From contig JAQMWT010000528.1 of the NCBI GenBank assembly GCA_029834535.1, forward strand, positions 1 through 64,000: 64,000 nucleotides of DNA. Reading direction: 5' to 3'. Source of the DNA: Chrysophaeum taylorii (lineage: Eukaryota; Sar; Pelagophyceae; Pelagomonadales; Pelagomonadaceae). The notes under the pieces were generated by a model. It was not told where the DNA came from. It saw nothing but the letters and a program-made list of their open reading frames with translations, and did not search any database. This document shows, piece after piece, positions 21,809 to 31,882 of the stretch (position 1 is the first letter of the stretch; every line of letters starts with the position of its first letter). The position numbers and the translations under genes are program-made.

Positions 21809-22290
21809 TACGCTTACCCTCCTCCTCACGCGTTTAAACAAACCCTCTCGTCTTTGGGAAAGAAAAAACGCCTACCTCACGCTAAAACCCGCATACAGTT
21901 ATTAAATCTTCTTTAGTGTGTGCCTACCATAAACTTCCCGACGACGACGAGGCATCCTCCAGCACCGGCCGTATCTTCAATTCTTCTTCATTCCGCGGAC
22001 ACGCTTCCGTAGTACGCCAAAGAAAAGTGGGCGAAACTCGCCGCAAGGCTCGGGGAGATCGATCGAGAGAGCTGCCGAGCGCGAGGGTGGGGACGACCCA
22101 GGTGCTGCCGCCCACGTGGACCCCGGCAATCGAGGGCAGAGTTCGATAATTTGGAGAACGCAACACGATCGCGCCTCGTGCCGATGGCCACGCCGAGTAA
22201 AGAAAGGAGGGCAACGCTAAGCGGGTGCCAGAAGAGCGGGGCAAGCGCATCAAGGGCGGCGGGCGACCACCCCGAGTGCCTGCTGCTTAA
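21809..22290. other. No gene recognised
   Basis: Intergenic text between the membrane-protein gene and the next hAT relic. Frames are short and unrecognised. Confidence 0.35.
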
Positions 22291-23695
22291 AGCCGCACGC
22301 CAACAAGTCCAAGAAGACGCACGCGTGCTTGAACAAAGGACGATACCGGCTACGCATTGCTGAGGCTGCAGTACGACAAAAAGAAGAGGGGCTGGAACAT
22401 GACCGCGAGTCTGTCGAACAATTTTCGAGCCAAGAAGCACCTAGCAGAGCGATCGCGGCGGGGGTTACGCCCGACTCGTTCGTGCTGAAAGGGAACAACG
22501 ACGAGCGATGTCGTTGGCGCTCGCCGCTAAGACGGCACACTTCTAGATCTAAATGCCACGTCTCTCAAGTCAAACTTCGAGGACGAGTTCTTCTTCCGGG
22601 ACATGCGAGTTCACGAGCTCCTGACTCACGTCATCAACATCTGCTTTGACAGGACCTTCATGATGCCATCGCGGACAAGACTAAGGGCCTGGCCGCCGGG
22701 TTTCAATTTGTGTCACGTCCTGAGTGAGTGAAGTGTTTAAGGCCGCCATAATCTTGGACCTGCGGCTGGTTTTTTGTAAGGCTTTCGTCAATCAAGACGA
22801 GTCGGACAAGGCCATCCTCAAGAAGATCTACGTGGAATATGCTTCGACCGCATACCACCGGGCAAAGGAAGCCAACGTAGCTGACTCCGCAGCAGCGACG
22901 GTGGCGGCTTCATTCATTGGAGGCGGGCTGCGTGTGCGACGGTGCCGGCGTCCGAGATGACGACGTCTAGCCCGACTGCTGGGCTGAAGCCATTCCTCAC
23001 AAACCGAGGAGGAGGAGCAGCAGCACACTGGGGATTCAATTCAATTCAATTCAATTCAATTCAATTCGGAGGGGGCGATGCCGGACTTCAACGTGGAGTT
23101 CGAACGCGTTTTTCGTTCGAGTACGCTCGCTTGGCCCGAGGAGCTTCCTGACGGACGACCTCTCGGAGAAATTTCTCCAAAACATCCAGGATCCCCAAGC
23201 TCTTGGACCTGATGATGCTCGCTTCTCAAGGTCGGCAAGGTCTCTACACGCGATTCGAAGGCAACCAGGAGTACTGTTAGGACATGGCACGAGGTTCGAA
23301 GGGCAAATCCATATCGTCGCGCAGCCTGCAAAGAGGGGACTTCGCGCATCATTTCGGCTGCCAACATCGTTGTGACCGGGGGCAACACCCTCCTGAGCGA
23401 CGTGGAGCTCGACATGACCCTGCGCACGAACGAACAGGGGATTTATTAAGTGGAAACGAGTACGGCCGCGTGGATCCTCTTCAAGTCCGAGATCATTACC
23501 CCTCGATGAAAACTTCGAAGAAGACGACGATTAACCATAAGAACAAATCGCTCATCATCACATTGTTGTCGACGCAGGCACTGGAATAGAAGTGATGTGG
23601 CAAAACTAAATTTTCAGCCGCCTTTACATTACTTTACACAATGCCCGATCTTTATTTTTACTCAAAGGGTGTGTAAGGTAATGTTGTTACTTAAC
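22290..23695 (+). mobile_element. hAT-type transposase relic, copy 2
   Basis: Successive frames give FEDEFFFRDMRVHELLTHV, AIADKTKGLAAGFQF, then KAAIILDLRLVFCKAFVNQ and KKIYVEYASTAYHRAKE (the internal 'all-helical' part of hAT transposases). After an (ATTCA)n tract the C-terminal dimerisation-like string follows at about 23290-23450 (RRAACRE... RIISAANIVVTGG). The 3' tail 'gcctttacattactttaca ... gcccgatctttat' matches copies 1 and 4. Many breaks are present. Confidence 0.5.
23034..23067. repeat. (ATTCA)n microsatellite
   Basis: About six copies of a pentamer inside the hAT relic. It is absent from the matching place in copies 1 and 4, so it expanded after insertion. Confidence 0.9.
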
Positions 23696-26600
23696 TCTGT
23701 TGAGTTTTGACTGGACATCCAGTGGAACCATCTGAAGTACGGTATATGAACTGGGCCAAGCAGAGTAGCGGAGAGCTTGCAGTAGTTCCAAGCGCGTCAT
23801 CGTTTGCGACTATGGTGTTGTCGTCCGTCCGTCCGTCCACAGATTAAGCTGCAAATAAAAAAGCTACGCGTACATACAGATAAGAATCTGCCTAGGAAGA
23901 GCTTTTCCTTGTTCCGGGGCGAAGGCGATTGCCGAAGGGCATATAGTTGAGACTTGAGCAAGCGGCGGCCGCGATATTATTTATCGCAGCTTGATGCCGT
24001 CTCGAGGAAGTGAAGACGTGCGCTGTCGGACTGGACGAAGGCGTTCGGCACGTCCACAGAGGTTCTTGAGAGCAGCCGTGGCTAAGATGACGCGGTCATC
24101 GTGGGACTCAAAGCCCAAAAAAGTCGGCGGCGCTTGTAGCGAGGCTTTTAGAAAAAAATCACGCATCCTGGCTTTATGTTTGATGTACTCGCGGGCCGAC
24201 TTCGTCTTGATATCTTGAGCGTCTATGGGACGAGTAGACTTACCAGCTTGAAAAAAAAAAAAACTATGTCGTGAAGAATCCTGGCTTATCGTGGAGCAAG
24301 TCCTGAGCAGCTTGTACTCATCGATGTGGATGTCGGATTCTTTGTATTCATCAGGAGACCCAGAGTTTAACGACATTTCGGTCGAAGCAGCGTACAGCAC
24401 TTCAGAATGAATAAAGCGCGTGTAGAGTGAGCGGTTGGAGATGACTCAGGTTAATATGAAGAGGACGTATATTCAGGTGATGATGACCAAGGATTGTGTT
24501 GTGATCGATAAAGCTAGAGGGTGTCATAGAAAAGCATAGGCATACTGTAGCGGAGAGCCACAACGGACAAAAGGGAGGGAGTGCCACCATGCGCAGCAAG
24601 ATGAGTAGTAGACACTGGAATGCTGGCAGCACATTTGGTTTGCGAGAACACACCACAAAGCAGAGGGTAGCGAGACAGAAGGTTGGTGCGCAATGGGAGA
24701 AGGTGTTGAATAAGCAAAGCCTCTTCCCCCTCTGGGCTGATAGTAGAGTGAATACCACCAGAGGGTGTTGGAGAGGGCCGGGAATTTGAAATCGAAAAAG
24801 CGATGCTGAAGATGCGGCGAGTTTTCCACCAGCAGCTTTATACGCACCAACAATAGAAGCTCGAGCTGTAATGGAAGCCATGGATTTGCGCTGGTTGGGG
24901 CGACGAGAACCTGGGATGAGTTCAATGTTATCTTTAGCAAAGAAGGTAAGCGTGGCGATGAGGTTGATATCTTTAGCAACGGGGTGGTGACATGCGGGCC
25001 ATAAGGCGTCTTCTGAGAGTAGACTGTGCGGAGATGTATAATCAGCTGCTGGGTGCGGCGAAACCTATAGAGAGAATCAAGAGCCTGCGTGAATTCATTC
25101 GGTGGCGTTGGTGGTTCGCGTCGAAGAAGGTACTTTGACAGTGATTCTTTGAATAAAATGATGTACACCATTCAAGAAGGAATGGATACGTACCCACCAT
25201 CGCGAGCCCAAACTTCACCAGGTTGATGGGCCTGCTCAAAGTTTGGCTTGGTGGGGTTAAAGCGATGATTGTGGCTGGCGATGCTGCTTTTTCTTGTTAT
25301 GCCATCGGTACACACGTCTCGATATTGGATATCAGAAGATGCAGAAAAGCCAGGACGAGCGAGTAGGTCCTTTGGCTGCAACGTTATCAGGGCAGTGATG
25401 CGTGCGATGGAATCCTTTTCATTCTGGTGTTCGACGGTGCCTTGGAGATATAATTTACGAGAAATCGCGTTGACGGCGGGGATGCGCGTGTTGAATTTTG
25501 AATTCAGTGCGCGGATCTAAAGAAGGAACGTTGTCAGCATCTTCGGAGGCGTCGTCTCAATGCCTCTTCGGGTATATCTTCCGTAGCTTCTGCACGCAAT
25601 GCGACTCATAAATGCGTGCGCTCGAGTGATAATGTCACAGCTGTCATTGAGTTGAGATAACTCGCGTGTGATAAAGGGTAGGTTCATAAGTCTTGTTGCG
25701 CATGGCAGCGTCATGCTGAAAGTTAGGAGACAACATGAGCGAGATTTCATGTCACAGGCGGGTATACAGAAGATGATGGTACGCGGTAACGCACTGTTGA
25801 GCATATCACAGCAGAGGTCACTCACTCTCTTTGAGGGAAAGCAAGAAGGACTCCTGAGCACGTGTGTGGTGGTTATTAAGAGTTCAGGGCGCACAGTAGG
25901 GTATCGGAGTTTGCGAGGATTGGGATGATGATGTTTGCGTATCCACGTATGGTAGGCAAGGGACCAAGAATGGAATGGATTTTGGAACCAAGGTTGCGAT
26001 CGCAGTTTCGTAAGTAATCAAGGTAGCGGCTGTGGGACAAATGGTAGCGCGAAATGCTTATCCTCAAAGCATAAGTTGTCGGCCGCAGGATCATACGTCT
26101 CAGACAGTGCGGGATAACAAGATTCCCATTGGCAAGAAGATGTTTAAAGCGCAAGGTGGTCGGGTCGCCTTGAGCTGCGTTGATCTGTGGTTAAAGCCCG
26201 TAGAAGCCTCTAAGTATATGGACTTTTGTCTATTGGATGATGTCATGGTGTAAGTCGATCCAAAAATGTCAATTGACGCTTCATAATTGTTGAATTCATT
26301 TTCGACAAGGAGGTAGCCGTGTGTGAATGTTTACCTCCTGTGAGGAAGTAGATGTTGTGGTTAGTTGTGGAGCTTGTGGGAAATAAATAAATATCCTGTG
26401 TGCGGATTGGTTAGTTTCGAAAATCGTAAAATAAGAGGACACGGAAGTTGGAGACTTTGGCAACAAAAGCCTAGCGAAGACGTTATAGAGAGGATAGTGA
26501 AGGCTTTAATCAAGTCGAACAGGATTGGAGGAACTGGGGGCAATGGCTTGTTAGAATTGCGCGTGTTTCACCGAAATGATGGTAGGAAAAGAGGTATGCG

Positions 26601-27697
26601 TTGATCCAATGCTAGAGTGTGTAGCCTGAGAAACTAGAGAGATTTAGAGTTTCAAGCAGCTCATGATTATATACTCAGCCGGACGGATGTTGTGCGCGAG
26701 AAGACACACAGTAGGAGGATCTGGGTATACCCAATCCTTTGAAAGCCATATAGAGTTTTCGGGATGGCAGAAAGATCATCATCTGCAATAATATCCAGAG
26801 CGTTATTAGAGTGTTGGTTAGGCCAAGATTAGATGTTCGAGTTACCCTGCGGGCGATGCATACGTTCGCGGGATTGGCAGTTGCCGCACAGATAAGCTGG
26901 AAATCGATCTATCGTCGACCGAATAGTCGAGGGTGGCGTGAATTAAATTAGCAACGGAGATATATGATCACGATGTACCTCGTTATTTATTCCCGCCAGT
27001 AGCACAAGGGGCTTGAGCAGCAGCAGCTTTATAACAGTCAGCATGCTGACCGTCGTCAAGGGCAAGTCAGATGTTTTGGTGTTCTTCAAAAGACAAGGCG
27101 GTTAGTACGCGTGGCGCCGCGTTGACGACGTCACAGTAAAGGGCACGCCTCTCATCTTCAGCAATAGCGTGGAGGAGATGGTTACTAAAGGACGGATTGG
27201 AATATCAACACACTATGCGGGAATCGCTGCCGTAACATTCTCACAACAGTTTCATCAGACAATAAGTTTCAGATTGATGTGCAAGACTACGTCATTATTA
27301 TTGAATTGTGAGAGAAACGCTAGCAGCGGTTGATAGACCAGAACATGACGGAAGAAGTTTTACGGGATGAGCCATCTTCGACAGAGAGAAACACAATGCG
27401 GTCATGTTGGCGGGGTTTGTGTGTCTTGCGCGCGAACTCATCGTTTTACCGTATGTTAAGCAGCAGAGGGCGGAGCCAGGGTCGCGATGCCAATTTACGC
27501 ATAAGGAGTAATAGTGACGTAGGTCACGATTCTAACACTTAAGCGGGAAAAAAAGCCAAGGAGCGTAACTCCACATATTTTCTGTCACGAGCAAGAGTGT
27601 AATGCAAAACAGACGCTGGCAGGATCAACGAAATGGATTGGGTCCTTGACATCCTAATCGATGATACTTGTGACAAATGAAATGTTTGGGCTTTCAC
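23696..27697 (-). other. A+T-richer stretch with old minus-strand coding fragments
   Basis: Base composition is visibly lower in G+C than the flanks. On the minus strand, 24400-25380 holds overlapping long frames (for example KDINLIATLTFFAKDNIEL and LIPGSRRPNQRKSMAS) that look like diverged protein. At 26860-27060 minus frames give 'CGNCQSRERMHRPQG'-like Cys text. I suspect a decayed retroelement but cannot name one. No host gene, RNA gene or LTR pair was seen. An A-run tract lies at 24248-24260. Confidence 0.3.
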
Positions 27698-28610
27698 TAC
27701 AGGCGGGTCGACACTAAAAATCACCCGACACTAAACGTGGTCCGTTCGCAACTCAGCTTCCGCAGTTGTAGGAAGGGGCCACCAGAGCCAAACCGAAGGT
27801 GGGTCTAAGCGCCCCAAGGCATAGAAGGAGCCTGGGCGGGCCCCTATGACAGACAGACAGACAGACAGACAGCCCGGGATAAGCGGCAGCGAGAAATAAC
27901 GGCTCCTTAAACAAGGGCGACGTCTGCTGCTGGGCCGAAGCCTACGAAAACCGCGAGTGCAACACTGTCATTGTGTGCTGGGGCCTGTGTGGGCCGCGAT
28001 GGATGTCTCGGCGCGCTTCGAGAGTTTGCAGCGCTGCAAGGTCGCCCGCGTCTGCGGCCTTGACAACTAACTTCGCCGTCTCTGCGACGCCAGCGAACTC
28101 AAGTACTGCTGCGAGATCTGCGGGGATCTCAATAACGGAAGCGGTGCAGTAAAAAGGCGCGCAATAAGGCGCTGGAGGATCTTGCATTTGCCGTGCCGGA
28201 TGATGCTGATGCTGAAGATGAGGAGGAGGAGGAGGACAGCGACGCCGAATTCGAGATCGGTCACGGTCGTCGCCGCCGTCGGCGACCCCAGGCACGAACC
28301 AACCAGCTACATCAGACCCGCCCCAAAGCAGCGACCCCACCGACACTCCGGGAGCTACGGTCATAATGCTTATTTCGACACCTAGTGTGGTGGCTCGCCA
28401 TCCTCTCCATGCGTGATAATTTTTAGTGTCGGGTACTGCTAGACGTCACCCCACACCATACCACGATCACGGTAAACTGGGGTATGGCGTGCCTCAGGTC
28501 AAAACGGAGTGTGGTCGGGAGTACGCCTGAGCGTCTCACATCGCTCGTTGGTCGAGTTCGGTCTATGGTACGGCCCTGGCAACAAACTGTAATTCTTAGT
28601 GTCGACCGTA
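27698..28610 (+). mobile_element. TIR element C, copy 1
   Basis: Bounded by inverted repeats: 'tacaggcgggtcgacacta' at the left and its imperfect complement ('ttagtgtcgaccgta') at the right. Inner copies of the same motif ('cccgacactaaa', 'tttagtgtcggg') lie inside each end. Copy 2 at 59619-60571 is inverted and has the same interior. A possible 2-bp TA duplication flanks it. It codes for no transposase I know. The interior carries remnants of a Lys/Pro-rich, Cys-containing protein. A (ACAG)n tract at about 27846-27872 interrupts text that is contiguous in copy 2, so it arose later. Confidence 0.62.
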
Positions 28611-31600
28611 CTGTCGAAAGTTGTGGTCAATTGAGCCGCGTTCCACTCGGGGGCTGAGAGTATGAGCAAATGGCGGCCTTTGACAGGCTGCAAGAAGAGT
28701 GCGCAGTCGATCTTGACATGTCCTATTTCAGGATGAGCTGGTAGATGATCATCTTATGATATGTGAAACCTGCTGTTGGTTGACCTGTGGCGGTTTGAAA
28801 GTCGTTTTCACTCGCTGTTGACACTGGTGGAAAATGCTCGCTGCACACAAACTAGGCTGCTCCAATTATTTAGGAGCAACAATGGTAAACTTCATAGGAG
28901 CCACGGGAGCAGTCGGTTCACCATTATTGTAGCACCAAGACCGTTTTGAATATCGAAAGGCGAGTATAGTCTCGTTATAGAAGAGTTAGGCTGAGCCGTT
29001 TGTGATGATGAACATTGCTGCTGTCACGTGTGATGACAGCATTTGCAGCTGGTGAGGTAGGAGCCTCTTCAGTGAAGTGTATAGGCGCTGTGGACATAGA
29101 AGCAGCAGCGTTAGGAGTCGAGTTGGGTGCCGCCGCTGAAACAGTAAATTGTTTCTTAACGACGTCGTGAAAGCAGACGTGTGAACACGTCATGGACGAT
29201 GTCTTCTGTGGAGTTAACTTACTCGTTAGGTCGGAGTACTTCGGTCGTCGTCATAAACCACGGGTAGTGATAACGTCCGCCCGCAGCAACGACAGTTCAT
29301 CAATGTTGTCCTGCAGTTGCGTTGGCGCGAAGGCCCAACTCCAGAATGTGATGTCACAGCGTCTCAGAGTCATGGGTGAAGAGCGTGTTTCATAGAAGAT
29401 GCAACCTCGATCATAGGGTTTTTCGGAAAATGTATGTTTAAGCACCTCTTCATAGATCTTCCGACCCAAGGTCGATTGGTCTCGAACACTGAAGATGAGT
29501 CTCCTTCTCCGGGTTAAGGTGATAGGAGAGATGTCCGAAAGATTGCACACACTCAGCAAAAACGTGTACATACCAGTTAGGAATGTAAAGAGTGCTGTTA
29601 AAAGCTATTTTCGTTTTGTTAGGGAGGTAGTGTGTATTATACACGTTACCAGGCTTACAGACTCATCATTAACATGCGTTCGAAGAAGTACGTAAACAAG
29701 AAAGTTGCACACGCATAATTTGATAAGTAGGGTTAAAGCAAACATGGACACCAGGCAGATCATCAACTGATCCCAGTTCTGCCACTCGCGGAAGACCTCA
29801 TCAAGAAAGAATCCTATTGCGAAGTACTTCATAGTCAGTCAGCGCAGGCTTCGTACGAATCGTACTCAAACAGGGCATCGGCGTGGTGAAACCGAAGCAT
29901 CTGCCGAATAATTTGTCGGATCTGCAAAGAGACCTTACGGCTTTGGATGCGATTCCCGTATGCTTTATCAGCGCCCGTGACCGACCGCCTTAGGCGCTGC
30001 TCTACCTACTCGTTCTGCCATGCGAACTGTGTGAGGTTCTTGTCAGAGCAGAGCTAACTAACTACCTCTAGACTCTGAGGGGCCCTGTCTATCGGGAGTC
30101 TATGGAGACCCATCGGTTAGTAGATGCATATACTGCTACTGTACAAACTGTGGTTCCCAATCAATGAGTGCGAGGTGAGCACTGACTACTGGCAGTTAGC
30201 TGAAAGGTGGTGCTCTCTATAATGAGAGAGCTCTTCGTATATCCATAATATTATTCCATAGCGCGCGTGCAATCAGTACAGTTAGCACACGACGAAGACA
30301 TATAAACAGACACACGAAGAACGTGTGTGTGGTGTACAGCCCTATGTATACGAGCGTGTTGCATGGCTAGACTGGCGCGGTAACAGTCTAATACCCAACA
30401 GTTACGTGCATGCAACACACGACTTTTCGGGACCTTGCTGGGGCCCATAACGTGCAGAGTATTTTCCGCAAGTCAGTCACCGAAAAAAAAGAACCATCCC
30501 GACACCGTGTGAGTCTGGCAGGGAAGAGGTTCGTTCCCCTGGCATCAGCAGACGACACGTAGAACTAGACCTAGTTTAACATGTAAGTCTACGGGACGCC
30601 CTAGACATGATGATGCACAAACCAGACGATTATCGATTTGGCGAAAAAAGGAAGAAGAGAAAGAGATCGCGTTCTCAACAGATACCCACCCCGGCCGATA
30701 CGTATGCCTCGCATCAGCAAAGGGAACGGCCTTGGTGAGGACGTAAGTCGGGCGCTTTAATTAATTAATTAATTCATTCATTCATTCGAGCGCATAGCCT
30801 TCTGTTGATCTCTTCGTGTGTTCATACCTAAAAGCCATTGGATAAGGCGATTAACTCCACGCGATAAGATAAGATAAAATAAACTAGTGGCCGGCGCAGC
30901 AGGGCCTTTGGTTGAAACAGACGTTCGTCTACGCGAAGACGACGGAATTATGACTCCTAGGGTAAAAAAAAGAGTAAGTGATTTGATTACCGGCAATTTC
31001 CGGAAATTACTAAGGGCCTCCCTCCTCAGGGCCCCGATAAAAGTGTCAGCGATGATGAAAGTGATGACTTTCCTGTCTTGAATGGGTGATGCGTACGACC
31101 TACGAGCGGGGCCCGTCCTCTTCGCCTGTCCCGCGGTCTTTCTCGGCGCCGGCCCCGACTAGGCATACCTATCTACGGCCGTCCTTCATACTCCACACAA
31201 AAAGGACAGCACCATCCTCAGTCGGCATTACCGGAAATGTAGGAGTCATAGATGGAATCGCGTTTGTTTATTTATCGCGGCATTCTGCTGCTCCTCCGGA
31301 AGCAGGCGAGTCTTCTGCGACCCCCTTTTCACGCCGATCGATATGTCGATTCGACCTTCACGATCAACCAACCTGGCGATTCCGCCCCGTCCTTTATTGG
31401 GGTCGAAACTAGCCAACGTGCGCTGCAAACAGTGGAGACGCAACATCCCGAGCCGCTCCCTACGTCCACGAGGTGTTGTTTTAAGGACTTCAATTTGTAG
31501 AAGCTGTTGTGGCCAATAAAACTTCTAACGCAAGACTCTCTCATCACCCAGTGTCGCTACTACGAAAAAAAACTTGGTTATATACTTCATCCAAAAGAGA

Positions 31601-31634
31601 CTTGACAAATATACTCTTGAATTTACTCAAAATT
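28611..31634. other. No gene recognised; possible membrane-protein relic on minus strand
   Basis: Minus frames between 29832 and 28975 read like one old protein. A hydrophobic helix (MICLVSMFALTLLIKLCVC) is followed by SLLSVRD-type text, DRGCIFYETRSSP and a Pro/Ser/Ala-rich end, with few interruptions. I do not recognise it. Plus frames at 30887-31500 (for example PRVKKRVSDLITGNFRKLL) are also coding-like and unrecognised. An (ATTA/ATTC)n tract lies at 30762-30787. Confidence 0.3.
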
Positions 31635-31711
31635 GTTGACGGCGAGATTCGAACTCGCGCCCGAAGACCAGTGCCTTAAACTGGCGCCTTAGACCGCTCG
31701 GCCACATCAAC
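31635..31711 (-). tRNA. tRNA-Leu (anticodon AAG)
   Basis: On the minus strand a full cloverleaf reads from GTTGATG to CGTCAAC. The acceptor stem pairs 7/7 with one G-T. The D-arm is GCC...GGC, the anticodon stem CCAGT/ACTGG carries loop TTAAGGC (anticodon AAG), and the T-arm is GCGAG-TTCGAAT-CTCGC. No intron, and no encoded CCA. The variable region (TCTTCGGGC, 9 nt) is short for a leucine tRNA, but the anticodon and the TGG-CCGAGCGGTCTAAGG D-region are typical of Leu. Internal A and B boxes are intact. Confidence 0.93.
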
Positions 31712-31768
31712 TCCTAAACCGATCTTACTTTACTGTAGTCGTTTAACGATTTAAATTATGTAACCACA

Positions 31769-31851
31769 CCGAGAGTCTGTCTATCCGTGAGGTGTCGACG
31801 CATAGGGCCGTGACAACGAAAGATCGTTTGGATGGATAGACAGACTCGGAA
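31769..31851. repeat. Inverted repeat upstream of the RAP gene
   Basis: 'ccgagagtctgtctatcc' pairs with 'ggatagacagactcgg' about 45 bp downstream, giving a stem of 16 pairs with a small bulge. It lies between the tRNA and the RAP gene start and could be a transcript hairpin, a tiny MITE or a tRNA-gene boundary. I cannot decide. Confidence 0.6.
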
Positions 31852-31882
31852 AAAAACCCCTACGTAAGATAATCATGAGGGT

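Noticed and set aside
21809-21841. Longer N-terminus of the small plastid protein (MFKRVRRR...)
   Set aside because: It starts at TTG. The first ATG gives a clean signal peptide.
29940-30025. tRNA-like text (a B-box-like 'gatgcgattcc' on plus and 'gtaggtagagc' on minus)
   Set aside because: The two boxes lie on opposite strands, and no cloverleaf with a paired acceptor stem can be formed.
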